DNA of 64,000 bases, from NCBI GenBank assembly GCA_016716635.1, contig JADJVZ010000014.1:744001-808000 (forward strand), in the 5' to 3' direction. A program made the translations under genes and the position numbers. Positions 8,260 through 18,025 of this stretch are shown piece after piece (the stretch's first letter is position 1; every line of letters starts with the position of its first letter). Origin of the DNA: Micropruina sp. GTDB taxonomy: Bacteria; Actinomycetota; Actinomycetes; Propionibacteriales; Propionibacteriaceae. The notes below the pieces were generated by a model. That model ran no database searches. It was not told the origin of the DNA and saw only the letters and a list, made by a program, of their open reading frames with translations.

Positions 8260-9645
8260 ATGATCACCGTTGGACTCACCGCCCGCGAGCTTTGCCTCGC
8301 CGCGCTCGAGGGTGACCATCTGGAACGACGCGGCGCCGCCCAAAAGGTCCAGGCGTTGGCGGCCCTCTGCGACGTGTACCAGGCCCTGGATGCCCAACGG
8401 CAACCCGAAGTTCCCGACACCGAAAAGATGATCAGCCTCGGAGCCGACGGCACCCCGGTGGTCTCGGAAATGCTCGCCATGGAAGTCGGACCGCTCTTCG
8501 GCATCAGCCCCGACAGCGCGGGGGCACTGCTGTCCAGCATTCTGGATCTCCGCTATCGGCATCCGGTCCTGTGGCAGGCCGTGTGCGACCTCACCGTCGA
8601 GGTATGGAAAGCCCGCCGCATCGCCGACCAAGTGACCCGGTCCGGCCTCGGGCTGGAAGCCGCCCAGGCGCTGGACGCCGTCATCACCCCGTACCTGTCC
8701 AAGTGGCCGCTGTCGCGAGTGCAGTACAAACTCAAGAACCTGATCGTGAAGGCCGACGAAGTATTGGCGGGGCAACGCGCCCGCAAAGCCCGCCAAGAAC
8801 GCTTCGTCCGCATCCGCCACGACGACGACGGCATCTCCACCGTGGTCGCGAGAATGGCCACCCCCGACGCGATCCTCCTCGACACCGCCCTCACCCGCCT
8901 AGCCAGCGACGCCATCCTCACCGGACGCACCGAAACAATCGACGAACTCCGCTCCGAGGCCCTCGGCGATCTGGCCCTCGCCCACCTCAATAACCCCCAG
9001 CCGCCAGCCTGGGGGATCCAGACCCACACCGCCAACGAGGAACGCAAGCCTGTCCGGAGCCGCAGCGGCGACGCCGAAGATCCGCAGGCAGCGGGGCCTA
9101 CGCGTCGGCTGCCCAAGGTCGCTGACCTTGTCGTGCATATCGACGCCGACTCCCTCCGCAACGGAGATGGCGTCATCGAGATCGACCGCATCGGACCGCT
9201 GCTCCTCGACCAAGCCCAGGACCTATTCCGTGACAGTCGGATCAGGGTCCTGCCTGTCATCGATCTCAAAGACGACCCCGGGGTCGACAGCTACCAAGTC
9301 CCCGACAGAATCCGACGCCACATCACCCTCAGAAACCCCACCGAAGTGTTCCCCTTCTCGTCCAGGACCTCCGGCAGCTGCGACCTCGACCACACCCGTC
9401 CCTTCCAACACGGCTTGGGTAAACCCACGGCGCAAACCCGCGCCTCGAATCTGGGGCCCTTAAGCCGCAAGGTCCACCGAGCCAAAACCCTCGGCGCCTG
9501 GACGGTCAGCCAACCCACACCAGGAACGTTCGTCTGGGTCAGTCCCCTGGAGTTCACCTACACCGTCAACCGCAAGGGCACCATTCACGGCACGAAGGGC
9601 GCCTCATCCAAGCCGCGGAAGCCGATCCCTCGACTACGTCCCTAA
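8260..9645 (+). CDS. DUF222 / HNH endonuclease (13E12 repeat family)
   Basis: A 461-residue protein of the actinobacterial 13E12 family, with an N-terminal DUF222 region (about residues 30-300) and a C-terminal HNH-like nuclease module. The module shows CDLDHTRPF, then ASNLGPLSRKVHRAKT, then the family ending PGTFVWVSPLEF. The HNH core keeps the first His and the Asn. Where many relatives have Cys-Arg-Arg-His-His-Arg, this one has SRKVHR, so one His and the zinc-type Cys are replaced; some relatives show similar changes and nuclease activity is uncertain. These genes occur in many copies in actinomycetes and are thought to be selfish or mobile. It stands alone, with a 500-base spacer on its 5' side. 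Confidence 0.85.
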   Translation: MITVGLTARELCLAALEGDHLERRGAAQKVQALAALCDVYQALDAQRQPEVPDTEKMISLGADGTPVVSEMLAMEVGPLFGISPDSAGALLSSILDLRYRHPVLWQAVCDLTVEVWKARRIADQVTRSGLGLEAAQALDAVITPYLSKWPLSRVQYKLKNLIVKADEVLAGQRARKARQERFVRIRHDDDGISTVVARMATPDAILLDTALTRLASDAILTGRTETIDELRSEALGDLALAHLNNPQPPAWGIQTHTANEERKPVRSRSGDAEDPQAAGPTRRLPKVADLVVHIDADSLRNGDGVIEIDRIGPLLLDQAQDLFRDSRIRVLPVIDLKDDPGVDSYQVPDRIRRHITLRNPTEVFPFSSRTSGSCDLDHTRPFQHGLGKPTAQTRASNLGPLSRKVHRAKTLGAWTVSQPTPGTFVWVSPLEFTYTVNRKGTIHGTKGASSKPRKPIPRLRP

Positions 9646-9784
9646 CGCGGTGTTGTTCTCCTCGGGATGAAGTCGGCGGTTCATCCACCCAAACCGACGG
9701 AGCGCGACGCCTCGGACGACCTCACCGAAGCGATCTGCGGATCCCTGCAAGAATGTCGTTCTCGGACCACGAGGGGGAACATCG

Positions 9785-12700
9785 ATGTTTGAACGACTCA
9801 AGGCTGCTTTTCAGGGGGCTACGGGGGCAGCGACCGGCGACCGACGGGCCGCCTCGAAACCGAGCAAAGAGTTACGCCAGGCGTTGCGTCCCATTGAGGC
9901 GGTATCGCCGGAGTTGTACGAGCGCTGCGTGGCCTACGTCCACGACGGCAGCGGGCCGGAGGTGCTGCTGGAACTGACCGCCGCCCCCAACCGAATCCTC
10001 GATGAGGCGCTGCTGCGCCCGGGGATGTCGAGCAACGCCTGGATCTTCAACGAAGACCTCAAGGCTAAGCTCACGGCCCTCGGCTACCCCTACGCGCAGG
10101 CCGACGCGATCCGCGAGGCACGCGCCACTTACTACGCCTCCAATGCGCCGCTGGAGGCCTACGCCCGCCTCGGGCGCCTGTTCACCTGCATCGGCGAGGC
10201 GCCGAATCGACAGGTAGACGGCGTGCCGCCGTGGCTGGTGGCCTTGCTCAATGACCTGGGTGCGACGTGCGCGCACCACCAAAGCTTGGCTGCCGAACAG
10301 CCAGCCTGGACGCCCGCGCGGGTGTCGGCACTGGCTCGCCTCGCCGAGGACATCGCCGAGGACGACCTCCCGAAGGTGGTGTTCTGGGCCCTCATGAGCG
10401 TCAGCGATTCGTCCTACATCCCGCAGCCTCGCGCATTGCCAGGCGTCGATGCCTTCTTGATCGAAGCCGGCCCACTGCTGCCCGCCGATGCTGCACAACG
10501 CTTCGATGTGTCGTCGCGCGTGGATTTGGCCGAACGTCACTGCAAAGACCCTCGCGTGGCCGTTGCTCTGGCTCCCCTGTTGGCCACGATGAGCTGCGAC
10601 AAGGCCAAGACCGTGCGCGTGGCAGCCATCGAGGCGCTGGGTCACGTGCCAGAGCCAGTCCTGGCCCAGGTCATGCCGCCCGCACTGGCGAAGGTGCCCG
10701 CCTCCCAAGCCAGCGAAATCACCGAGATGCTGACTCAGAGCGAGGTCGGGCGTGAGCTGCTGGCGCAAGCCGTTGCTCGCGGCGGCAAGATCGCGCTGGC
10801 GGTTGAGAAGGCCGAGGCCCGCCGTACCGCCATGGCGCAGCCCCCTGCTGACGCTGTCACCTGGACCATTCCGCCCTTCACGCCCGAACCTGAAGCTGAC
10901 ACCACCGAAGCCATCATCGCCGAACTGCGTCGGGGCCTCGACCGGGTCATCGCCGCCGGTGTTGATGCCACCAACAAGTACACGATCGAGAATGCGGCCA
11001 AGGCGCGCAAGGTGAGCGAGGCGGAACTCCGCGAGTTTGCTGACGTGGCTCACGGCCGCCGCACCAACAGGCCCAAACTGCTCGAGCGCTACAACCTGTG
11101 GTGGCTCGCCGATCAGGCGCCCTCGCTGGGTCTTGCCGCTGTGTTGCGGCTCGCCAGCACCGAAGGGAACGCTCACCGCATGACGTGGGTCGCTCGTCAA
11201 CGAATCAGCGAAGACACCGACCCGAGGGCTATCGAGGTGGCTGTGAGCCGCGCCGGTGTGCCGCCCGAGAGCGTCGACATCGCAGAGATGGTTCGCCCCT
11301 CGACGTGGAACCACATTTCTCCCGAGGCTGCCTGGCCGTGGTACGCGACCCGCTTGAACCTTTTGGCGACGTGGTTGACCCACTCGGCCGCTAGCGCGGT
11401 CGACGCCATCGTGATCTTGGAGGCGTTCCCCTCCCTGCCGACGCAGGTGCTGCCAGGCTTGGCCGCGGTGGCCTCCGGTGATTCACGCACCGCCCGGCAC
11501 CTGGCCCAGGCGTTGTTGGCCCGCCATGGGCTGGCCCGAGCCTTGGCCGTCGATGCCCTCGCCGATGGGAAGGGTGAAATCCGCGCCGCTGCGGCCGCAT
11601 GGCTGGCTGCTGTCGGCGACCCAACCACGATCACCGACCTGCGCGCCGCCCTGAAGAAGGAGAAGCGCGAGGTGGCGCGCGCCGCGATGCTGGCGGCTCT
11701 CGAATCGTTGGGTGATGACATCTCCGCCGATCTGGCGCCGGCCACCTTGCTTGCCGAGGCCACCACGGGACTCAAGGCCAAAGTCACCCCGGCCTTGGCG
11801 TGGCTGAACCTCGACCAACTGCCCGCCACATCCTGGGCCGACGGAAGCCCGGTGGACCCCCAGATCATCCGCTGGTGGGTGGTGCTGGCCGACAAGCTCA
11901 AGACCTCCGACGGATCCGGCCTTATCGACCGCTACCTCAGCCTGCTGGACGCCGACTCCGCCGCCACCCTCGGCCGTTTCGCGCTCACCACCTGGATCAC
12001 CCGAGACACCGCGCCCCCCCGCGAAGAAGACAGCCGCGCTTACGCCGCGCCCTACGGCCCCCGTCGGTGGCAAGCGGCCCAAGACCGGGTGAAGCGCATT
12101 CAGAAGGACCCCTACTACTCGAGGTATCTCGCCGAAGCCCAAGCCGAGGCGGCCAAATCGGTTGAGCAGCATGTGCAGGAGGCTTTCAACGAGCATCAGG
12201 CGACCTACCTCGCGTCCGCGTCGGCAAACCGAGGGCTGCTGGCCCTGACCACGCGCATGCCGGGCATCGAGGTCGCGAATGCCGTGCAGTCCTACATCCG
12301 CAACCACGGCGGACGCCGGGCGCAGGTCGACGCCCTCATGTACCCGCTGTACGCCAACGGGCAACCCGCCTGCATCCAGTTGCTGCTGGGCATCTCACGG
12401 CGGTTCAAGCAGGTCTCCGTCCAAGAGACGGCAGGCCGTTTGGTGCAGGCTCTCGCCGACCAGCGCGGTTGGACCTCCGACGAGTTGGCCGACCGGACGA
12501 TTCCCACGGCCGGCTTCGAGGACGACCGGTTGCTGCACCTCAGCTTCGGTGAACGCGAGTTCATCGGACGGGCCACCACCGACGGCACGATCGAGCTCAG
12601 CACCGCCGACGGCAAGCCGATCAAATCGCTGCCCGCGGCTCACGCCCACGAGCAGGCCGAACTGGTGAAAGAGGCCAAGGCGCAGCTCACCACTTCCCGC

Positions 12701-13429
12701 AAGGAGCTCAAAGCGGTACTCACCCTGCAGACGGCCCGGCTCTACGAGGCGATGTGCGCGGGGCGCACCTGGGCGGCCGCCGATTGGTCGCAGTACTTGG
12801 CAGCGCACCCCTTGGTGGGTCCGCTGGTGTCGCGGCTGGTGTGGCTGGAGAACCCCGGCCCCGCGCAGCGCGCGTTCCGTCCAGCCGAAGACGGCGCCCT
12901 CCTCGACGTCCACGATGAGCCTGTCGACCTGGCGCCCGGCGCGCGCATCGGCGTGGCACACCGGGTCACCGTGGGCGACGACGCGTCCGAGGCGTGGCGC
13001 ACGCATCTGGACGACTACGGGGTCACCCCGCTGTTCGACCAGTTCAGCCACACGCCTCCGAAGGTGCCCGGCGATGCCCACGAAGTCCGCGATCTTGAGG
13101 GGCACCTGACCGACACTTTCAGCTTCCGCAACGTCGCCACCAAGCGCGGCTACACCCGCGGTGCAGGTGAAGACGGCGGCTGCTTCTACGAGTACAGCAA
13201 ACCCTTCACGACCACCGGTCTGGTCGCGGTGCTGCAGTTCACCGGCAGTTGGGTTCCCGAAGAGAACAGGGTCTGCGCCACCAAAACGCTGGCGTTCCGA
13301 AGGGGCCGCCGTTCAGTGCCCCTCTCCGAGGTGCCGGACATCCTCCTCGCCGAGTGCTACGCCGACTACGCCGCCCTCGCCGCGCTGGGCCCCTTCAATC
13401 CCGACTGGGAAAGGAAGGCCGGGCTGTGA
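9785..13429 (+). CDS. DUF4132 domain protein (MolR/YehI-like), large scaffold of MoxR cluster
   Basis: A 1214-residue cytoplasmic protein. The C-terminus (about residues 920-1214) is a DUF4132 domain of the MolR/YehI type, including GYTRGAGEDGGCFYEY and the conserved end region with VLQFTGSWVPEENRV. The large N-terminal part is rich in amphipathic helices with HEAT-like spacing, for example KAKTVRVAAIEALGHV near residue 275 and ALAVDALADGKGEIRAAAAA near 590. The N-terminal WGR domain found in E. coli MolR-type proteins is not apparent. It starts the five-gene operon at an ATG with a purine-rich stretch (gaggggga) about 6 bases upstream. Its stop overlaps the MoxR start (GTGA). The exact function is unknown; a scaffold or client-recognition role is inferred. 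Confidence 0.85.
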   Translation: MFERLKAAFQGATGAATGDRRAASKPSKELRQALRPIEAVSPELYERCVAYVHDGSGPEVLLELTAAPNRILDEALLRPGMSSNAWIFNEDLKAKLTALGYPYAQADAIREARATYYASNAPLEAYARLGRLFTCIGEAPNRQVDGVPPWLVALLNDLGATCAHHQSLAAEQPAWTPARVSALARLAEDIAEDDLPKVVFWALMSVSDSSYIPQPRALPGVDAFLIEAGPLLPADAAQRFDVSSRVDLAERHCKDPRVAVALAPLLATMSCDKAKTVRVAAIEALGHVPEPVLAQVMPPALAKVPASQASEITEMLTQSEVGRELLAQAVARGGKIALAVEKAEARRTAMAQPPADAVTWTIPPFTPEPEADTTEAIIAELRRGLDRVIAAGVDATNKYTIENAAKARKVSEAELREFADVAHGRRTNRPKLLERYNLWWLADQAPSLGLAAVLRLASTEGNAHRMTWVARQRISEDTDPRAIEVAVSRAGVPPESVDIAEMVRPSTWNHISPEAAWPWYATRLNLLATWLTHSAASAVDAIVILEAFPSLPTQVLPGLAAVASGDSRTARHLAQALLARHGLARALAVDALADGKGEIRAAAAAWLAAVGDPTTITDLRAALKKEKREVARAAMLAALESLGDDISADLAPATLLAEATTGLKAKVTPALAWLNLDQLPATSWADGSPVDPQIIRWWVVLADKLKTSDGSGLIDRYLSLLDADSAATLGRFALTTWITRDTAPPREEDSRAYAAPYGPRRWQAAQDRVKRIQKDPYYSRYLAEAQAEAAKSVEQHVQEAFNEHQATYLASASANRGLLALTTRMPGIEVANAVQSYIRNHGGRRAQVDALMYPLYANGQPACIQLLLGISRRFKQVSVQETAGRLVQALADQRGWTSDELADRTIPTAGFEDDRLLHLSFGEREFIGRATTDGTIELSTADGKPIKSLPAAHAHEQAELVKEAKAQLTTSRKELKAVLTLQTARLYEAMCAGRTWAAADWSQYLAAHPLVGPLVSRLVWLENPGPAQRAFRPAEDGALLDVHDEPVDLAPGARIGVAHRVTVGDDASEAWRTHLDDYGVTPLFDQFSHTPPKVPGDAHEVRDLEGHLTDTFSFRNVATKRGYTRGAGEDGGCFYEYSKPFTTTGLVAVLQFTGSWVPEENRVCATKTLAFRRGRRSVPLSEVPDILLAECYADYAALAALGPFNPDWERKAGL

Positions 13430-14514
13430 CAGACGAACTCCGGCCCCCCGCCGAGCACCGCTACGCCGCCGAGTTGGCGGCCTTGGCCGGACGCGATGCC
13501 GCCACCGGCGCAGCGATTCCGCCCGGCTGGCGGCTCTCCCCCAAGGCCGTGCGGGCCTTCACCATCGGAGACCCCCAACTCGGCGTGAGCCGCAAGTTCT
13601 ACGGCGACGATCCGCTGGTGGATCGGGCCATCGTCTCCCTTCTCGGACGCCAGGGGCTCATGCTCGTCGGCGAACCGGGCACCGCGAAGTCCATGCTCTC
13701 CGAGCTCCTGGCGGCGGCGATCTCGGGCACCTCCACCCTGACGATTCAGGGATCCGCGGGCACCACCGAAGATCACATTCGCTACTCGTGGAACTACGCC
13801 CTGCTCATCGCCGAAGGCCCCAGCGAGCGGGCCTTGGTGCCGTCGCCGGTGTTCCAAGCCATGGCGTCCGGGCGCCTGGTGCGCTTCGAGGAGATCACCC
13901 GCTGTCCCCCCGAGATCCAAGACACTCTCGTGTCGATCCTGTCGGAGAAACAGCTGATGCTCCCCGAGCTGGGCGACGAAGCACGGGTGTGGGCCCGCCC
14001 AGGATTCAACGTGATCGCCACCGCGAACCTGCGCGACCGCGGCGTCCACGAAATGTCCGCGGCATTGAAGCGGCGGTTCAACTTCGAAACCGTCCGTCCG
14101 ATCCGTGACCGTTCCTTCGAAACCCAGCTCATCACCCAGGCGTTGGACGCGGAACTCGGCCCGCAGCGCCCGCTCGTGCCGATGCCGGTGATGGACGTCC
14201 TGGTCACAGCGTTCGCTGACCTGCGCGGCGGGACGACTGCCACCGGAACACCCGTGAAGCGTCCGGACGCCGTGATGTCGACCGCCGAGGCCGTCAACGT
14301 GGCTATCGCCTCCTCGATGGCGGCCCGCTATCTCGGCGACGGCACCGTCCATGCCGGGGAGATCGCCCAGCAACTCGTCGGTATCGCCTTGAAGGGCTCC
14401 GAGGACGATGCGCGCCTGATCCGGCACTACGTCGACAACGTGGTGCGCGAACGGGCCCGAGGCAGCCGCGAATGGCGGGAGTTCTTCAACGCCGCCGAGG
14501 GGCTGTGGCGCTGA
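13426..14514 (+). CDS. MoxR-family AAA+ ATPase (YehL-like)
   Basis: A 362-residue MoxR ATPase. Walker A is GEPGTAKSML (about residue 83), Walker B is LVRFEEIT, and the sensor/arginine region is IATANLRDRGVHE followed by LKRRFNFE. The GTG at 13426 is chosen for the 4-base overlap with the DUF4132 stop. MoxR proteins act as chaperone-like motors that remodel or load metal or cofactors into partner proteins, typically with a VWA protein encoded nearby, as here two genes downstream. The gene neighbourhood (DUF4132, DUF5682, VWA, SWIM) places it with the YehL subgroup. Confidence 0.9.
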   Translation: MTDELRPPAEHRYAAELAALAGRDAATGAAIPPGWRLSPKAVRAFTIGDPQLGVSRKFYGDDPLVDRAIVSLLGRQGLMLVGEPGTAKSMLSELLAAAISGTSTLTIQGSAGTTEDHIRYSWNYALLIAEGPSERALVPSPVFQAMASGRLVRFEEITRCPPEIQDTLVSILSEKQLMLPELGDEARVWARPGFNVIATANLRDRGVHEMSAALKRRFNFETVRPIRDRSFETQLITQALDAELGPQRPLVPMPVMDVLVTAFADLRGGTTATGTPVKRPDAVMSTAEAVNVAIASSMAARYLGDGTVHAGEIAQQLVGIALKGSEDDARLIRHYVDNVVRERARGSREWREFFNAAEGLWR

Positions 14515-16913
14515 CCCCACCCCGCCTCAACCGGGCGCTGGAGTCGCTGCGACGCTGGCGGGAGGCGGGGGTGTATCTCGTGCCCATCCGGCATCACTCG
14601 CCGGGTTGCTCGCGCGCGCTCACGGCCTTGTTGCACGAGGTGCGTCCGACCACGATCCTCATCGAAGGTCCCCGCGAATACACGGCTCTGCTGGGCGCCC
14701 TCGGCGATGCGGCCACGCGCCCGCCTATCGCCGTGCTCTCGATTGCCGATGATCGGTCGGCCTTCTACCCGCTGGCCGACTTTTCCCCCGAATGGGTGGC
14801 GCTGCGGTGGGGCACCAGCCACGGCGCGGACGTCGACTTCATCGATCAGTCGTGGGCGGCGCGTTCGGACGATGATCCAGGCGCGGCCGTCCGCACATTG
14901 CAAGCCGAGCACCACCTCGCGCGCAGCACCGCCATCGCCGCCTTAGCGAGCCAACTCGGCTGTCGCGACCACGACGAGGTGTGGGAGCACCTGTTCGAAC
15001 TACGCGACGCCACCCAGGCCGACGACTGGCGCACTTTCACGGCCGAGGTGCTGGCCTGGGCGGCGCTGGCGCGCTTGGAGGCCGACCGAGAGGTGCTCGA
15101 CGCCGACGGCACCCACGCCCGCGAGGCCGTCATGGCCGCCATGCTGGCCCGGCACCGCGCCACCGCCGAGGGCCCGATCGTCGTCGTCACGGGCGCCTTC
15201 CACACCCTGGCACTCCTCGAGGCCATGGACGACACCCCCGAAGGCCGGTGGGTCACCGGCCGCGATCCGGGCCCGCTGGAGGTCGAGCGTCCGGCGTGGC
15301 TTATCCGCTACGACCACACCCGCCTTGACGGTCTGCGGGGCTACGGCGCAGGCATGCCCGCCCCGGGATTTTGGCACCGCGCCTGGCAGGGCCAACCGAC
15401 CGCGGACGGAGGACGTGCTCTCACCATCGAGGTGCTGCTCGACGTGGCCGACCGCGTTCGCGCCGACGGGGGTCTGCTGAGTTCCGCCGAAGTGACCGCC
15501 GCCGGCGAACACGCCCTCCAGCTAGCCGCGGTACGGGGCCGCGCCTGGCCGGGACGCACCGACCTCACCGACGCCATGCTGACGTGCTTCGTCCACGACG
15601 ACACCGGGTTGTCAGGTGCCCTGGGTGCCGCCATCGACACCGTCTTCGCGGGCACCATCTTGGGCGAGGTTCCGCCTGGTGTGGCCGCCCCTCCCCTGGT
15701 GGCCGAAGCCCGGGCGCTGGCGCAGCAGCATCGCTTTGTCGTCACCGACGCCACCAGTCACCGGGTCAGCCTCGACACCCATCGCTCACCCAAGCATCGG
15801 GCGCGCCGCGAGTTCCTCGCCACCATGCGCTTCCTCAACCTCGGGTTCTGCCGTCAACTCGGGGGGCCCGATCTGATCGCCGGCAGCAACTTGGGTTCGC
15901 TCTTCGAAGAGTGGGACTACGCCTGGACGCCCATGGTTGAGGCGGCCCTCATCGAAGCCAGCAGCCGGGGCGCCACGCTCGCCGAGCTGCGCCGCCGTGC
16001 GGTTGCAGAGCTTCTTTACGACGAAGCCGCCACTGCGGCCACCGTGACCCGCCTGCTCACCGAACTGGTCCTCATGGGGGCCACAGCCGAGCTGGCACCC
16101 GTCCTGACCGCCTTGCGCCAGTGCTATGACACCGACTCGTCGCTGGCGTCCCTGACGGCGAGCCTCACTCGGTTGCTCGTTCTGCGGGCCGAGGCCGGAC
16201 GCTATTCCCTCGGCGAGGCGGACGCCCAGGTGGCGGCGCTGATCCAAGCGGGTCTAGACGCCGCGGCTTTTCAGCTGCTGCCGCTCGCCGATGTGGACGC
16301 CGACGGTGCCGGCGCAGCCTGCGAGGCGATCGTCAGCCTGCACTCCGTGGTGCGACGGCTCGACGCGCGTCCGTCCGAGCTGTCCGACCTTGACGCGGCC
16401 GACACGCACGCCGTCCACCGGGAACTGACCCGACTGCGGGAGGCAAGGCGGGCACCCGCTCGCCTGCACGGCTGCCTCGTGGCCCTGGCCAGCACCACGG
16501 GAGAGATCGTCCAGGTCGCGCTTGAGGCTGAGATCGGCGCCCATTTGAACGTCGGCACCGATCCGGATCGGGTGGCAGGCTTCCTGCTAGGGCTGATGCA
16601 GGCCGCCCCCGATGTGATCTTGCACAACCCCGACGTGTTGGAGCTACTCAACGCCCGCCTCGGCGACTTCGACGAAGAAGCGTTCCTGCGGATCCTGCCT
16701 GATCTACGGCTGGCGTTCACCTGGCTGCGTCCGTCCGAGACCGCGTCGGTCGCCACCCACGTCGCTACCCTCACCGGGGCGAGCGTGGCTCAGCTGGACG
16801 CGGTGCTTCACCTCGACCCAGCCCTGGCCGCGAAGGCGTGGGATGTCGAACGTTCCCTCGTGACCTCACTGCGCGACGACGGCCTGCTCGCCTTGATGGG
16901 AGGCCAGCCATGA
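14505..16913 (+). CDS. DUF5682 family protein (YehM-like)
   Basis: An 802-residue protein recognised as DUF5682 by its N-terminal signature LVPIRHHSPGCSRALTALL, followed by RPTTILIEGPREY and, near residue 225, VVVTGAFHTLALLEAM. The order of a His-containing strand, an acidic 'IEGP' strand and a later His resembles the TraB/TIKI/EreA-like fold, which includes metal-dependent hydrolases. That link is my inference. The rest (residues 350-800) is mostly alpha-helical and without known motifs. The GTG at 14505 overlaps the MoxR gene by 10 bases. The 3' end overlaps the VWA gene by ATGA. It always travels with MoxR/VWA/SWIM genes in such clusters. Confidence 0.85.
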   Translation: MALTPPRLNRALESLRRWREAGVYLVPIRHHSPGCSRALTALLHEVRPTTILIEGPREYTALLGALGDAATRPPIAVLSIADDRSAFYPLADFSPEWVALRWGTSHGADVDFIDQSWAARSDDDPGAAVRTLQAEHHLARSTAIAALASQLGCRDHDEVWEHLFELRDATQADDWRTFTAEVLAWAALARLEADREVLDADGTHAREAVMAAMLARHRATAEGPIVVVTGAFHTLALLEAMDDTPEGRWVTGRDPGPLEVERPAWLIRYDHTRLDGLRGYGAGMPAPGFWHRAWQGQPTADGGRALTIEVLLDVADRVRADGGLLSSAEVTAAGEHALQLAAVRGRAWPGRTDLTDAMLTCFVHDDTGLSGALGAAIDTVFAGTILGEVPPGVAAPPLVAEARALAQQHRFVVTDATSHRVSLDTHRSPKHRARREFLATMRFLNLGFCRQLGGPDLIAGSNLGSLFEEWDYAWTPMVEAALIEASSRGATLAELRRRAVAELLYDEAATAATVTRLLTELVLMGATAELAPVLTALRQCYDTDSSLASLTASLTRLLVLRAEAGRYSLGEADAQVAALIQAGLDAAAFQLLPLADVDADGAGAACEAIVSLHSVVRRLDARPSELSDLDAADTHAVHRELTRLREARRAPARLHGCLVALASTTGEIVQVALEAEIGAHLNVGTDPDRVAGFLLGLMQAAPDVILHNPDVLELLNARLGDFDEEAFLRILPDLRLAFTWLRPSETASVATHVATLTGASVAQLDAVLHLDPALAAKAWDVERSLVTSLRDDGLLALMGGQP

Positions 16914-18025
16914 CCGACCTCACCCGGCGCTGGCGGTTGGTGCTCGGACGTTACGCTGAACAACGCCTCCCCTCCGATGCTGCCGACGCGGGCCTCGATG
17001 CCACGCTGGGCTACCTGTATGACCGCGAATACACAGCGCGCGGACACCAGCACCTCAAAGGCGGAGGCGGTTCCCTTGACCCGTCGGCCCTCACAGCGTT
17101 GGACTGGCTGGGCTCGGCGCGCACCTTGTTTCCCACCTCCACCCTGGAACGGATGGAACGCGAAGCCATCACCCGCTACGGGCTGGACGAACTCCTCACC
17201 GACCCGGAAGCCGCCGAGCGGGTCCACGCCAGCCCCGATCTTGCGGCTGCGCTGCTGCGCACGCGCGGACGCCTCGACGCCAACACGGCGGCAGGCGTCC
17301 GTCGGATCATAAGCAAGGTCGTCGAGGAAATCCTGGCGCGGTTGCGTCCAAAGTTCACCACCAGTCTGACCGGCGCCCGGCTGCGTCACCAGCGCTCTCC
17401 CCACCATTCGTTGCGTAACTTCGACTGGCGCCGGACGATCGCCGCCAACCTCGGCAACATCGACCCCGAGACGGGCCGGATGCTCGTCGAAGAGGTGCGG
17501 TTCATGGCCCGCCAGCGTCGCCGCAACATCCAATGGGACGTCATCATCCTGGTCGACCAATCGGGCTCAATGGCCGGATCAGTGCTGCACAGCGCGGTGT
17601 CCGCCGCGATTTTGGCGGGGCTGCCGGGCCTCAGCGTCCGGCTGGTGCTGTTTGACACTGGACTGGCCGATCTGTCGCACCTGGCGCAGGACCCGGTGGA
17701 GGTGTTGATGTCCTCGCAGTTGGGCGGCGGCACCGACATCGCCAAAGCGATGCACTACGCCGAAACCCTGGTGTCTCAGCCGTCCCGGACGGTGCTCGCA
17801 CTCATCAGCGACTTCGAAGAGGGCGGCTCGGTGTCTTCGCTGCTGGCCTGCACCCGCCGGTTGGCGGCGTCGGGCGTGCGACTGCTGGGGTTGGCCTCCC
17901 TCGCCGATGCGGGCGACCCCTACTACGACCGAGCCATGGCGGCCCGGCTGGCGGCCGCGGGCATGGAGATCGGGGCCATGACACCCGACCGGTTTGCCGA
18001 CTGGTTGGCGGAGGTGACCCAGTGA
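16910..18025 (+). CDS. VWA domain protein of MoxR system (YehP-like)
   Basis: A 371-residue protein whose C-terminal half is a von Willebrand A domain with an intact metal-ion-dependent adhesion site: DQSGSM near residue 216, the Thr in LGGGTDIAKAM, and the Asp in ISDFEEGG. The N-terminal half is basic and alpha-helical (for example RHQRSPHHSLRNFDWRRT), a likely docking region. VWA partners of MoxR ATPases are thought to recruit clients or help insert metals. It overlaps its neighbours by ATGA and GTGA. No signal peptide or membrane segment is visible, so this is a cytoplasmic system. Confidence 0.9.
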   Translation: MTDLTRRWRLVLGRYAEQRLPSDAADAGLDATLGYLYDREYTARGHQHLKGGGGSLDPSALTALDWLGSARTLFPTSTLERMEREAITRYGLDELLTDPEAAERVHASPDLAAALLRTRGRLDANTAAGVRRIISKVVEEILARLRPKFTTSLTGARLRHQRSPHHSLRNFDWRRTIAANLGNIDPETGRMLVEEVRFMARQRRRNIQWDVIILVDQSGSMAGSVLHSAVSAAILAGLPGLSVRLVLFDTGLADLSHLAQDPVEVLMSSQLGGGTDIAKAMHYAETLVSQPSRTVLALISDFEEGGSVSSLLACTRRLAASGVRLLGLASLADAGDPYYDRAMAARLAAAGMEIGAMTPDRFADWLAEVTQ

